A stretch of DNA of 64,000 bases. It comes from Luidia sarsii (taxonomy: Eukaryota; Echinodermata; Asteroidea; Paxillosida; Luidiidae). The position numbers and the translations under genes were made by a program. Positions 22,700-35,124 of this stretch are shown here, piece by piece. The notes below the pieces were generated by a model. The model was not told the DNA's origin. It saw only the letters and a program-made list of their open reading frames with translations, and did not search any database. The stretch lies in NCBI GenBank assembly GCA_949987565.1, contig OX465107.1:9553721-9617720 (forward strand), read 5' to 3'. How positions within the stretch are numbered: the stretch's first letter is position 1; the number at the start of each line of letters is the position of its first letter.

Positions 22700-24550
22700 A
22701 TATTAGGCCTATGTGTATGGATCTTGCTCTAAAGGTCAGAGTACATGTACATAAATTAAATACCATGTTGATTGTTCATACTGTATGAAAATTCAACATA
22801 ATGTCAAAAACACATTTTGACATATTTTTGCCATATTTTTTGCCTTTCAGGCTTTTATTTGATCATTTATTTGTGTTGGGCCTGCTGGCACAAATTTCTA
22901 AGCCCTATGCAATCTTTAAGATCTGCGCACCATACATGTACCTTGTGCAGTTTTTAAGCTGTTGGGGGCTTCAAAATTTGCAAGGCTCATTTTAAGTCTG
23001 TTTGCACGATCCTTTAGAGCTTTGCATGATTTTACGCAAATTTCATGCTTCATATAATTATGCAAAACATGTAATAAGAATCCTAAGTACAGTATTAGAT
23101 TGATATTAGTCGCTAAAGTAAAGTTCACTGCCTTAGTGCCTTGGCATTACACTATGTACTATCAGGAGAAGCTATTAATCAGGAGAAGCTATTATAAAAA
23201 AATTGACCATGACGATATCTGATCATGATCAAGATTTCAACTGAACAGGTTTCCCACTTCAATGAAATGGACATATCTTTTACATTTCATTTAAATGCTA
23301 AGTTTTACTCTGACAGGCCTTAGGACCTCAATGTTAAATGTACACTTTTATTTTGCCTGGCCAGCTTATGGTGGTTTAGTCTTCTCTCTATGCCTGTAAC
23401 ACCCTTAGGCATTTTGGTGAACTTATTCCTCTGTTCATCGTATTCCTTTGCCTTCAATATGGCCGAATAAGTGATAATGTATTTTAACGAAATGAACCTT
23501 TAAATATACACGCCGCATTGCTGTTAAGCCAACTGTTGCTTTGTACACACCGAGCTCACTGACAATTATTTACGAGATACGAAACCAGAATACGAGACCA
23601 TAGAGCTGGAGTTGATTTCATGAATAGTGCACAATTTTATAACCCCTGTTCATTTTCTCACTGCCGGACTAGCCCAGCTGTAGCTTAAATATTGTGCAAG
23701 AGGTTTTGTGCAATTTTGTGCAATCTGAATGATTGCGCAGAGCTTAAAATTTATGCCCAACGTTGTAATATTACTGGTACACAGTGTTCATGTTTATTGT
23801 ACTTTGTAGGTGTCCATACATAAGGAAACTAAATTCTTATACTTTTACATCTATGTACATGTACATGTACACATAAAAAAATAGAAACCTCAGCACAGCA
23901 TTACCCATGTACCAGTATTTCCAATTAAAATCTGAAATGACAAGATGTACACACAGTAGGCCTATGATGTATGCATGTATACAGATTGCAGACCTTGTCT
24001 TAAACTTGTCCTTGAAGGTTTCATGTACTCATGTAGAATTTCAATCCAAAAGGTTGGGGGTTATAATTATGCTACAAATTCATGCCCTAGGCATACATGT
24101 ATTCATGAGGATGGGTTTGAAGGAGATAGTAAGACTTGGTGATGAGTCATTCCACTGGGAGATTACCTGCGAGTCTTGGGTGAGACTCAGCATGGTGACC
24201 TTTTTCTACCCATACACTTAGTGGTGTGGTAATCCATAGGTGGGTAATCCTACCTTACCTCTCTGTACTCAGACCAAAACATTATGTCAATGTATCACTT
24301 GTGGCTACATGTAGGCCTACCTGTACATGTACCGGTATGTAGAACTGACACTAAGCAGCTACATGTATCTTCTACGTATGGTACAAGGTGGAAATGCACC
24401 ATATTGCACATACACATGTACTTGCACAATTATTTGTACAATTATTTGTACAATGAGCTAAGTGTAGATACATTACATTTCATAGATCTGTATACACATA
24501 CATGTGCATGTTCACATGCACCACCCTGAAAACATCACATTTCTATACAC
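22700..24550. other. No gene seen
   Basis: AT-rich sequence with scattered TACATG. No splice-bounded coding segment or element boundary was recognised. Confidence 0.4.
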
Positions 24551-24554
24551 ATTA

Positions 24555-24909
24555 GGGGCCATTCATAATTTTCAAAGTTTTAAAATTTCAACTTTTTTTT
24601 TTGAAATTGTGAAATTGTGGGTGGGTGAATCAAGGCAAAAAATTGAAAATCGAAATTCTCTTTTTGTTAAAAAAAAAGGGCTGAAAAATGTAAAAAATGT
24701 AAATTTTGATATCTCAACTCGACCAACGGAGAAGACAAAGCCATGTCCTCAGACATATGGTGAAACAAGAGTGTCTGTACATGTGCGTGTATGTGCACAT
24801 ACCGGTACATGTATTTTGATTGAAGAAGAAATCAGTTTTTTTAAATAAAAACAATTTGGGGAAAAAATTAAATCGAAATTTTAAAACATTGAAAATTATG
24901 AATGGCCCC
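24555..24909. mobile_element. MITE with TTA target duplication
   Basis: 355 bp with inverted ends of about 37 bp starting GGGGCCATTCATAATTTTCA on both sides and few mismatches. It is flanked by TTA at 24552-24554 and 24910-24912. The centre is A/T-rich and carries a short TACATG run. TTA duplication fits PIF/Harbinger-type mobilisation. Confidence 0.8.
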
Positions 24910-24912
24910 TTA

Positions 24913-26540
24913 GGCCCACAAGTACTGTATACTGTATACAGTACCTTAACTTACAATTTATATGGCCATTGAAATGAAGACTGAATTTACACACACCAAA
25001 AATAGTACATTTAAATAAAACAAAGTGCCTAATATTTCTTATTGTACGTTTTAAATCATCATTAATCAATTTGACACATTCTTCCTAATGGTGATGCCTG
25101 GGTACATGTACATTTACAATGTACATTTTATTATTTTACACACTACATGTACATACAGTATGTACATGTACATGCACTAGGGCCTATGTAGGCCATTCAA
25201 CTGCCCATTATTAGTCTGCTTGTCTGTCTGTCTGTAACTCAGTATGTATTTTGAATGAAGGGTTTGAGGAGCAAACAAGGAAAGGGGGATGTGAAAACAT
25301 TCAGAATACGGTATACTGTAGCCTGTAGGCCTACATAGACTGTACAATGCCGGTAATTGCAAGTGCATGTACTGCAGAAGAGCCAACAAGAGAGGTCTAC
25401 AGGTATTTTTGAATACTTGGTCACAAAGCTTCTCAGAATACAAACTACCAGTAGGGGCCTAAATGTAAAACAAAAATGGTGATTAACAACTTAACATCAT
25501 GACCATTTTTCAACGATCAATGTGAATCAGATTACTGTATTTTGATCATTCAAATTAGATTTTCCGTCAGGTTTTTTTTATTATAGAAATCACATCATCG
25601 TATACATGTGTCTGAAAGAATATCATTTATTTGTTACAAGTTTGCACAACTTGATGGCAATAGCCAACTGTTTGTTGATACACGTATGTAGGAAGAGTGT
25701 TATTTGTTGCATACTGTACATGTACATGTACATGTATACATACATGTACATGTACATGTACATGTCTTGGAAAACTAGACAGGTCTGCACACTGTGTTGC
25801 GAAATGTATAATATACACTGAGAACGTGTACATGTATACATGTGCATGTAAATCAATACACAGGGAACTATGTAATACTGCTTCTGCATTCATCAGAATA
25901 CCAATTTCAGCAATGCTACAAAGCGACCTTTTTATTTTCACATGACTTTTGAAATGATTTTTTTTTATTTTTTTTTATTTTAGAGTGAATTACTGTGAAT
26001 GAAACCATGATTTAAAGCAATCCATTTCATATCAAACATCCCTGATGACACTTTTGACCCCTAAAATGACATATTATGAATTTGTATATAAACATGTATC
26101 AATAACTTAGTGTAGAAAATTGTCAACAATTTTAGGTATAACAAACTTAGGTATACAGTGCATATTTGTTTCTCCATGAAATTCTGACAGGTTATAAATG
26201 CAGTACATTTTGAAATTCTCCTGGGATTATTGTGAATGTGGGGCCTTTTGATTCTGATAAGAGTGGATTCTTTGTCCTGACAGAGCATAATTATCCAATG
26301 ACATTCAAGGTACATCCAGGACACAGCATCCAATCGTCAGTTGCCTTATGAAAGTTAGCAGTACTAGCAACCGAAACATTGCTACCACTACCAGCAACAC
26401 GACATTGCATGACTTTGACCACCTTTTCTTCTAACATTCAACTGTATAAATTCTACATAAAAAGTATAATTTATGTACAGATGTTGCAAACTGCTTACTG
26501 ACTAAGAATAAATTACTAAGATGACCAAAACTTAATAACA
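24913..26540. other. No gene seen; TACATG microsatellites
   Basis: TACATG runs at 25102-25170 and 25715-25765. No coding evidence is seen. Confidence 0.4.
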
Positions 26541-26542
26541 AC

Positions 26543-26660
26543 AATTAGGAGGGCCTAACGTTTCGATCCTTACACTTACAGGACTTTTCTCCATGGTTCT
26601 TGAGAAATGACGGCCAAGTGAGAAAAGGCCTGCTAGAACCGGAATATCAGGCCCTCCTAG
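26543..26660. mobile_element. Head-to-head pair of Penelope 3'-end motifs
   Basis: A minus-orientation motif (GGGCCTAACGTTTCGATCCT) is followed within about 60 bp by a decayed plus-orientation copy (GGCCTGCTAGAACCGGAATA then TCAGGCCCTCC), giving a hairpin-like remnant. Confidence 0.45.
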
Positions 26661-27163
26661 GGCCTACATGTAGTACAAGTGTATGTACAGTATTTAAGTT
26701 TGGTACAGTAGGCCCAGCTACAGTACATGTACATGTACATGTACGTATGTACATCATACAAGTAGCAAAACTTCATCTGACCTCAGTCTTCACTAAAAGC
26801 CCATGTGACTCTCACATTTCAAGATTATACCATACAAGTGCAAGAACGTACAGTAGGACTCCTCTGATGATCCACATGTAATGTAACAGGTACGTACTAC
26901 AATTAACATGTACGTTAATGTACATGTACAGTACAACTACATTGAAGCTTAACCAGCTGACATGTACAAAATTGTATATCACCTATACATGTGCAAACCC
27001 TACCACAGGCTACCAGTGGTTTCCACCCACTGCATGATGTATTTCAATTTAGACACAAATTGTTCCCTTCTGGGCTACAGTGCATGGCATATCATCTATG
27101 CTCCTACTTAATGTCCTCAAAGTACTGTAAGTCTGAAAGGGAAGACATATTTGTTATACCATA

Positions 27164-27893
27164 AGCCGTGTTCGCACGGGACTTTTTCTTCCGCGGCCAC
27201 GCGGTAACTTACCGTGACATTCCTGAAGGTGATTCTACCGTGCGTCCGCACGTGGACTTTTTTTAACACGGACGGACTGTTTATTCGCTGGAAAGACTGG
27301 CGATATCCCACCTAATGAGGGCGCTATGCTCAGTGACCTTTGGCATTTGGCGGATATGACGGCCTCTTCACGCGCGAGTTCGATTGTTGTTTGGTCAGCT
27401 ACCACGTTCGTGATCCTCTCTGAGTTCGCTTCCCCTCGCCCTACGCGTCGTCTCGTATTTATACAATTGTTCTTCCCCGATCTTCTACGGGATGGAATGC
27501 GAATCTGGCAGTAGGAAGAGGAAGCAGACCCCACCCAACAGATCGTCAATTGGGAATTGAATGAGTCTGGGTACCACACAGCCAGTTTCGCGCCACAACG
27601 AGGGATTAGTGTGTAGAGGTGACGTAATACAGGAAGCTGGAGCATTTTACAGCGGGGCCGCGGTAGTTTTACAGGGAGGGACTGTCCGCACGGGACTTTT
27701 TTCCGGCCCTGTTAAGTTACCGTGGCTGAGCGGAAAGTTTCCACGGCCTCTCTCGCCCTGTTAGTTTTACATCGCGCTCGCGGTAACTTGACAGGGATGT
27801 CAGTCTACCGTGCGTCCGCACGGGACTTATTTTTGTCATTCTTCCGCTCAGCCATGGTAGATTGACAAAATAAAGTCCCGTACGAACACGGCT
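27164..27893. mobile_element. DNA element with 3-bp (ATA) target duplication
   Basis: 730 bp. Ends AGCCGTGTTCGCACGGGACT and (reverse complement of right) AGCCGTGTTCGTACGGGACT; ATA at 27161-27163 and 27894-27896. The GTCCGCACGGGACT sequence recurs inside (27685, 27815), and CCGTGGCTGAGCGG / CCGCTCAGCCATGG face each other, giving a multi-hairpin structure. More GC-rich than the flanks. No coding capacity recognised. Confidence 0.8.
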
Positions 27894-27935
27894 ATAGAGG
27901 AAGTCCTCCATGGTTACACATAAAAATACAACTTA

Positions 27936-30011
27936 AGCCACGTTTCCACTGGACTTCTTGTGGTTAAACTTACCAAGACAATGGAAATGGCCCAGTCAAA
28001 TTTCCCTTGATTGCTTTGACCAAGTCCAATGGTTATTTTACTGGTCAGTAAAATTGACTTGGTAACTTTTACAGAGTTTTACAGAGTCAGGCCTAGCCCT
28101 GTGTAAACGCACCACTCAGTAAAATGTGACTCAGTAAAAAAACACATCAGGTGTCAACCTGTGTGTGCCACAACAGGACGCTGTGCATGATTTCTGCATT
28201 TTGGTGGGCATACGATCAAACTCCTTCATGATGGCAGTTGGTAACAGTTGGTTTTATTTCACGGGTTATTGAGGTCACTGTGGAACCTCAAAGGTCACCC
28301 ATATAGACCATGTAAGTCTCGTGGTGAAAAAGGTCACAGTACACTTCCGGGCACCTCCGTGCCTCCAGCTATAGGAGATTAACATGTGCCCAATTTTGAA
28401 TGCATTATTACATAATGAAGAAAGCCTCCTTCCAACTAAAAACTAAGGTTTATGGATTAAGTATATTAAAAATATAAAAATGAGCAAACAAAACCTACCA
28501 AAAAATGAGAATACAGCAGAGAAAACAAATCAATCTAACCTGACCTTCATCTTCCGGTTGTAAGTACAGTATTGCGAATACGGCCTGACTGTGGTACGCG
28601 ACGTGAACATTACTACTTGTATCGCGCCGAAGTTGGCGTGGTTCACATTCGGGCAAGAAAAGCGCCTTGTACTGTACTATACATGTATGTACATGGATAC
28701 CGTACATGTTAACAAAATCAAAACACGATCAACGTAACGCGTGACGTTAGCCAGTACACATATGTACATGTACGTGTACATACATTTACAAGTTTAAAGT
28801 AACAAGTTCGCTCGTCTGAGAACACGACTATCACCTCTTGTTGCATAAGTTCTACGGTTTCAAACGTGAAAACAAAAATTTATCAGCTTTTTCGCGCGAA
28901 GCGGAAAAGCTATTGTTGTTGTTAAGATTCTTCTTTTTCTGTTCGTACAAATCCCATAGACAAAGCACAGGTTTTTTTCGGACGGCACTTTTGACATTGA
29001 ACAAACTTTGATTTTTTTCAAACTTTACAAATGCATCTAGAGCCCTTGCTGAAGTTGTGCACAGCAAGGGCGTCACCATGTGTCACGTGACAGCGCTTTA
29101 AAGGGGCAAATTTCAAACTGCAATAAAAGCAAAAAACAATTTTGTTTTGTTCCAAGTTTGCACTATATATCTAAGTTGGGAAAAGGTGTATCCAAAAATT
29201 GCCCTATTTCATCGTGACGTCATCTCATGAATATTAATGAGGTCATAAACTTTTAAGATTTTAACATTCAATTGAGTATATTTGGCCAACGGAGCAAGAT
29301 ATTTTTTCAATTTTTCAATTATATCTATTGGGGATGTAGTTAAGAAACACCCTCCAAGGCCAAAATGCCATGACGCAATCGTGACGTCATCAAAATGCGT
29401 GTTTTTAAAACACATATTTGCCAAAAGTCAATCTTCACAAAATTTGTTGGGCATTTAGCTATTGGGCTAGACATTCTAAATCCTGCGTTTGGAAGCAATT
29501 GACCATTGTTCAGAATTATTATGATTTTTTAAAAAATATAATGATGCTCCCATACACTTTGTGCACAAAATATGCACGTGCATTTTGTGTTAGGAATGGA
29601 GATTACGGTTTCGAATCCCGTTGATGTCAAAAAAAAATTCATCAATTTAAAGAAAAGCGTCATGTTCTGTTTGCCAACAGACATAAATTTCTAGTTTTAA
29701 CTAGTTTTGTCTGTAAAACATGCAAAATCACATACCGGTACTTAAAACATTGTATTTTAATATTTATTCCTAAATGACTATTCTAATAGTTTAAACTGCT
29801 TCAATCGGCGTGATACAAAATATTTTAGCAAAAACGTTCGACGCTCCACGCTTTCCTCCTATCCGAGGAGCCTGGAAGTCAGGAATCTCGCGGTAACACG
29901 TGCATTCTCGAGGCCAACTTACACGGTCTATTGCCAGTTGATTAGTTTACCGGTAACCACCATCTTGGTTAAATTTCACGATTAAAACATAAGTCCAGTG
30001 GAAACACGGCT
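27936..30011. mobile_element. 2.1-kb DNA element with TTA target duplication
   Basis: Ends AGCCACGTTTCCACTGGACT and (reverse complement of right) AGCCGTGTTTCCACTGGACT; TTA at 27933-27935 and 30012-30014. It is related at its ends to the neighbour at 27164. No transposase frame is visible, so it is non-autonomous, or it is a pair of ends enclosing other repeats. Confidence 0.7.
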
Positions 30012-30014
30012 TTA

Positions 30015-30749
30015 CAGTACACCTTATTAATAATAATAGTAACTAGTATTACCGTAAGTGCCCTGACAAAGTGCCATGTACTTGTATTTACCGTAAATTT
30101 CTTTAGGATGAAAAAAGGTTGTGCATTATCATCCCAAACTATTATTTACCCTTTCCCCTTACTGAAAGATCAAATCAAGGGCCTGTCTTGGAAGTTGGAG
30201 TTGGAGCCTACATGTACATGCGTACTACAGGCTACAATTTGCAACATATTTATTTGCATGAATCTATTCTTTACTTTAGTTTCAGATAGAGTCTGATACC
30301 ATCAACATGTATGATACAAGCTGTGGCAATAATATTTTACCACAAACTGTGCAATAACCTAATTGACCCAAATCTGAAAAATGTAGAAATCTGATATTTC
30401 ATTTTCAAAACTCAATAGCACATTATTAATATTAGTAAATAAACATTTGTAGTAGCACCATGTACCACTACTCACTAGTAGTAGTACTAATAGTACCACT
30501 AGTACCAGCAAGACCATTCTCAAAGGCAGAAATTCTGTGCTAGAATCAAAACGTCAGGGGCTCTACATTTTTACAGCAAATATATTTGAACTGTTGTCAA
30601 ATGTGAATTCAGGATTATTTCTGATACTGTGATAGTGATAACATTGTGATAACTGAACTTCACTAAATTTCATGCCTAGGCTAAACTAAAGCAAAGGGTA
30701 TAAATGTACATGTACATGTACATGTACTGATGTAGTGTACAAGTATATT
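30015..30749. other. No gene seen
   Basis: AT-rich. A decayed Penelope 3' motif is at about 30518-30565 (AGAATCAAAACGTCAGGGGC), then a TACATG run at 30705-30727. Confidence 0.4.
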
Positions 30750-31835
30750 GTGGGAACCCCGTTTTCGACGGTACACGTTTTCGACGCTTAGCCTTCTGAC
30801 TCACATCAACTCCGTATTTACGATCTCAGACTTCGTATCTTACAGTTGGTTTCCTGCTCTTGTCCGTCACCGAAAATGTGGAAAGTTAAGGCTTTTCCAG
30901 TAGGCCAAACTCGTGTGATTCAAAAAGTTGCTCTTTTGGGGTCTATTTTCCTAGGTACAAAATTGGCAGTTGCTTCGAAGCTCCAGTTTTCTTTATTGTT
31001 GTACCATAACAAACCCCAACATCCGTAAAAAAATATATATATCACGCAACTTGAGGCAGTCCGTTCTGGGTAAAAACTATGGAGGGTCCTATAGGGCGTC
31101 TCCCTGTATATATATATATTTTTTTTTTTTTTTTTATCATCTTTGTTTTGTTTTTCGACACTGCTTCTAACACTTTCCTCAAATCATTCATAATTTATGC
31201 TTAAAACGTATTGGTCTGGTTGATGTCTTCTTTTGTGACTTTTTTAAAAAATCCACAATCGTCCTCTTTCTCACTGCTTCTTCAGTTATGACCTTTCCCA
31301 ATGTCACTCCAGAGACACATTTGCTCCTTCTTGGTACTTTCTCTAGCTGCCCTTTTATTTTTTTCATTTTTTATAAAAGCCTATTGGGCCATGTTCTTTT
31401 TTGTCTATAAAATAATAATAAAAAATATATTAAAAAATATATAAGCGAGACGCCCTATATAGGAGCCTCCATAGTTTTTACCCAGAACGGACTGCCTTAA
31501 GTTGCGTGATATGGGTTTTTTTCTACGGATGTTGGGGTTTGTTATGGTACACTCAGATTTTTTTTAGGACCAACAATAAAGAAAACTGAGGCTTCCAAGC
31601 AACTGCCAATTTTGTACCTAGGAAAATAGACCCCAAAAGAGCAACTTTTTGAATCACACGAGTTTGGCCTACTGGAAAAGCCTTAACTTTCCACATTTTC
31701 GGTGACAGACAAGAGCAGGAAACCAACTGTAAGATACGAAGTCTGAGATCGTTATACGGAGTTGTTTTCATCGTGCGATGTGAGTTAGAAGGCTAAGCGC
31801 CGAAAACATGTACCGTCGAAAACGGGGGTTCCCAC
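30750..31835. mobile_element. 1.1-kb foldback element with long inverted arms
   Basis: Left arm about 30750-31105 and right arm about 31440-31835 are inverted copies starting GTGGGAACCCC and sharing TTTTCGACGG, GGCTTTTCCAGTAGGCCAAA and many further blocks. The centre (31106-31435) includes a minus-strand coding-like remnant, [19 protein letters not shown] type. A 19-bp direct repeat, CATGTACTGATGTAGTGTA, flanks it at 30721-30739 and 31840-31858. A rearranged relative is at 37592-39025. Confidence 0.8.
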
Positions 31836-31858
31836 GATACATGTACTGATGTAGTGTA

Positions 31859-32863
31859 AGTCAACTGTAATTATGTACAAAACTACTGCAGTGCAACCAA
31901 CTACATGATGATGAGTGAAAAATTGGCAATATTTAGTTGCTTCGGATAACTTACACATTCCCTTCCATATCTGCAACTGTAAAGCGTCTATCACAATCGA
32001 TTGGAGGCACTCAATGTCGGAGCAGCGAGTAATTGAGTCTTCAACATGTAAAGTGGAAAGGCGCGGTGGAGGAAGGTATGCAAGCTCCTCATCCCATCAT
32101 CTTCAGTTCACCTTGACGCACGGACCTAACGTTCATTGAATTCGTCAAGGATACCACTGTGACTGTAGCAACTCAACGATGCCAGCCAGAATACAGCTTA
32201 ATACAAAGAGGCGCGTGCAAGACAACATGCTTCGAGCCTCATCTGGCTTGCATCCTCTACTTCCGTCACCGTCTATTTTTGAAAAGTGAAATGTACCGGT
32301 TACTAGTACTACGGTCACCAGCTGGCCTGCACAAGTCGGCGATCATTTACGGCTTTATTATTATGCGAAATGCGTGTGTTTATCAATTCACCAAACTAAA
32401 GCTAGCTGCAAATTGATCCAAGTCAATTGTCGTCCCAATCTAGGATTCAGCCAACATTTGGAGAAATATAATTCATGCAGTACAGGGGGCTTTTTTTCGC
32501 AGCAAAACAACATTGTTAAAAGATTACCGCAGTTTGTATGTTAAACCATAAAACATACAAATAAAACTACACGGTGAAGTTTTTAGCTCAAACGATAATC
32601 TGAGAAAGGAGAAAAGGGCAAAAACCTGTCACTTTTTTCTTGCACCAGCCTTTGAAATAGCGCCCTCATGAGTACATGTATACTTTGTGGGGGCACAAAC
32701 CATGGATAGGTCCATGATTCAACGAATCGCAGGCAACCCCGCGAAAGAAAAAATCGCACGTTAAATTGAGTTTTTACCTCGCAAGATAAAAACTATTTGT
32801 CGGTGTTTGAGTGAAAAAGAAGTTCAGCATCCCAGATCAACAGGAGGATTATATTAATGACCA
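31859..32863. other. No gene seen
   Basis: No element ends, splice-bounded coding piece or tandem repeat was recognised here. Confidence 0.4.
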
Positions 32864-32990
32864 TCTAGTCGTCGGCTTCCTGCAACCTTCTGCTGTGGCT
32901 GTGCAGACCACCATAGGTGGTGTAGGTGAAGGGGCTGTCAGTGGAGGGTAGTCGCTGGCTGTTCTTCCGATGGGCTCGTTTCTCCACTGC

Positions 32991-32998
32991 AGCCTGGT
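32991..32998 (+). repeat. 8-bp target duplication, left
   Basis: AGCCTGGT, repeated at 33862-33869 around the palindrome-array element. Removing the element and one copy rejoins the LINE reading frame (..EKQHQA / AVEKRA..). Confidence 0.9.
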
Positions 32999-33861
32999 AT
33001 GGGGAGCCGTTTTAACATTTATTCATTACGCGTTGATCTTTGCGATTTATTTAGAGATATCTTTAATTATTTAGAGATATCTTTAACTATTTAGAGATAT
33101 CTCTAATTATTTAGAGATATCTCTAATTATTTAAAGATATCTTTAAATAATTAGAGATATCTCTAAAAAACTGAATCGTCGAGTTGCTTGCTCCATTTGA
33201 TTTAGAGATATCTTGAAATCATTTAGAGATATCTCTAGATCATTTAGAGATATCTCTAAATCATTTAGAGATATCTCTAAATGATTTCAAGATATCTATA
33301 AATCATTTAGAGATATCTCTAAATCATTTAAAGATATCTCTAAATCATTTAGAGATATCTCTAAATACTACATCGTTCGCGTTGCTTCAAATTCATTTAA
33401 AGATATCTTAATTAAAATTGATTTAGAGATATCTCCAAATCGATTTAGAGATATCTCTAATTTAATTTTGAGATATCTCTAATTCTATTGAGAGATATCT
33501 CTAATTCGATTTAGAGCTATCACTAATTCAATTTCAAGATATCTCTAAATCGAATTAGAGATATCTCTAAATTGAATTAGAGATATCTCTAAATAGAATT
33601 AGAGATATCTCTAAATTTATTTCAAGATATCTCTAATTCGATTTAGAGATATCTTTAATTCGCCCTATTTAGAGATATCTCTAAAAGAATTAGAGATATC
33701 TCTAATTTATTTAGAGATATCTCTAAATGATTTAGAGATATCGCTAAATGAATTGGAGATATCTGTAAATCATTTAGAGATATCTCTAAATCATTTAGAG
33801 ATATCTCTAAATCGCGTCAAAGATCGTCGCGTAAGGAATAAATGTTAAAACGGCTCCCCAT
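32999..33861. mobile_element. hAT-like non-autonomous element carrying a palindrome array
   Basis: 863 bp inserted in the LINE. Inverted ends of about 50 bp: both begin ATGGGGAGCCGTTTTAACAT, and the first 26 bp are identical. The 8-bp AGCCTGGT target duplication is perfect; this length fits hAT-type transposition, although other superfamilies also make 8 bp. Between the ends lies the AGAGATATCTCT array (33047-33812). No coding capacity. Confidence 0.88.
33047..33812. repeat. Tandem array of the palindrome TTTAGAGATATCTCTAAA
   Basis: About 32 GATATC-centred palindromes spaced 20-24 bp apart. Spacers come in three types by block: AATTAT, ATCATT/ATGATT and AATTCGATT/AATTGAATT. Two related non-palindromic separators (33168-33200 and 33366-33395, each with GTTGCTT) split the array into three blocks. 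Each unit is self-complementary, so either strand can form serial hairpins. Confidence 0.92.
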
Positions 33862-33869
33862 AGCCTGGT
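33862..33869 (+). repeat. 8-bp target duplication, right
   Basis: AGCCTGGT, a perfect partner of 32991-32998. Confidence 0.9.
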
Positions 33870-35124
33870 GTTGTTTTTCATCTGATGTCTTGAGGCCTGT
33901 GTGCAGTGCGTACGTGTCTCCCGATGTGACTCTGTCAGCGGTCAGAACCTCCCACGTGTCGCCATCGATGTCTAGCGTCTTGAGATCCCTCTTGCAAACA
34001 TCCCTGAAGCGCAGTTTAGGGCGTCCGAGGGCTCGTGTGCCTGAAGCGAGTTCCCCGTACAGAAGATCTTTTGGGATGCGCCCGTCTTCCATGCGGCGAA
34101 CGTGGCCAAGCCAGCGGATTCTGCGTTGCCGGAGGAGTGTGTACATGCTGGGGAGTCCCATTCTCTGCAGGACGTCGGTGTTCGTCACGCGGTCTGGCCA
34201 TGTGATGTTTAGTATGCGTCTCAGGTTTCTAAGGTGGAACGAGTTGCCAGTGAGCCGTCTCTCCTGACTGGAATAGAGAGTCCAGGACTCGCTGCCATAG
34301 AGGAGGATGCTGAGAACGCATGCTCTGTACACAGCTGCCTTGGTGTTAACAGGTGGTCAGCTTGCTGTTTTTTACCCACACTCTTTTTGACAGCCTGATA
34401 AAGGTAGTGGAGGCCTTGCCGATGCGTCTGTTGATTTCGCTGTCGAGTGAGAGGTCGTCCTTGACGGTGGAGCCTAGGTAGGTGAACTCGTGGGCGACGT
34501 CCAGCGTGCTACCGTTGACTGAGATGCTTGGTTGATTCTCAACATCCTGGCCCATGACGTTGGTCTTTTTGATGCTGATGGTCATCCCGAAGTCTTGGCT
34601 AGCGCGCGAGAAGCCGTCCATGAGTGCCTGTGGTTGGTGTTCTGTGTGGGAGACGAGTGCTGCGTCATAAGCGAGCAGCATGTCTCTGATCAGAGTCTCT
34701 CGAACCTTGGTCTTATAAAGCTTTGAGGCGGGAGAGGTTGAACAGTTTTCCATCCGAACGGGTACGGAGGTAAACGCCGTCGGTGGAATCGCCGTACGTA
34801 GGCCTGCTTCAACGTGACAGCGAAGAAGATGCCAAACAGAATCAGCGCCAGCACACAGCCTTGCTTCACACCGCTGCGGATGCTGAAGGGCTCAGAAGAT
34901 GCCCCGCCGAACACGACTCCCTTCATGTCGTTGTGAAAAGACTTGACGATGCTCAGAAGCTTGGGGGGGGGGCATCCGATCTTAGCGAGTGTGCGGAATA
35001 GATCATCGCGGCTCACAAGGTCGAACGGAATTTCTTGAAATCGAACTAAATGCACATAATGCCTAAGAACGTACTCTGTCAAGTGACCAGTATCTTCATT
35101 CCTCTTAATAATTATGAAAAATAC

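Larger units (their letters stand above)
32865..35060 (-). pseudogene. Non-LTR retrotransposon ORF2 (RT to C-terminus), split by a DNA element
   Basis: Minus strand: FDLVSRDDLFRTLAKIGCPP and IRSGVKQGCVLALILFGIFF (RT), EFTYLGSTVKDDLSLDSEIN, VLSILLYGSESWTLYSSQER, RRIRWLGHVRRMEDGRIPKD, GRPKLRFRDVCKRDLKTLD, then after the insertion AVEKRAHRKNSQR and a C-terminal GGLHSHSRR tail ending at TAG (32865-32867). Frameshifts separate 35082-34690, 34753-34346 and 34332-33862. The tail resembles the usual Cys/His finger of this LINE group but lacks its cysteines. It is 5'-truncated near 35060, next to a SINE. The clade is uncertain. Confidence 0.85.

Noticed and set aside
28541..28551. ATGAAGGTCAG as ALS2 first coding exon (phase would fit exon 16338)
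   Set aside because: Phase and predicted N-terminal length fit. However, it lies inside the transposon at 27936-30011, the donor GTTAGA is weak, and 11 nt is too short to be convincing without RNA.
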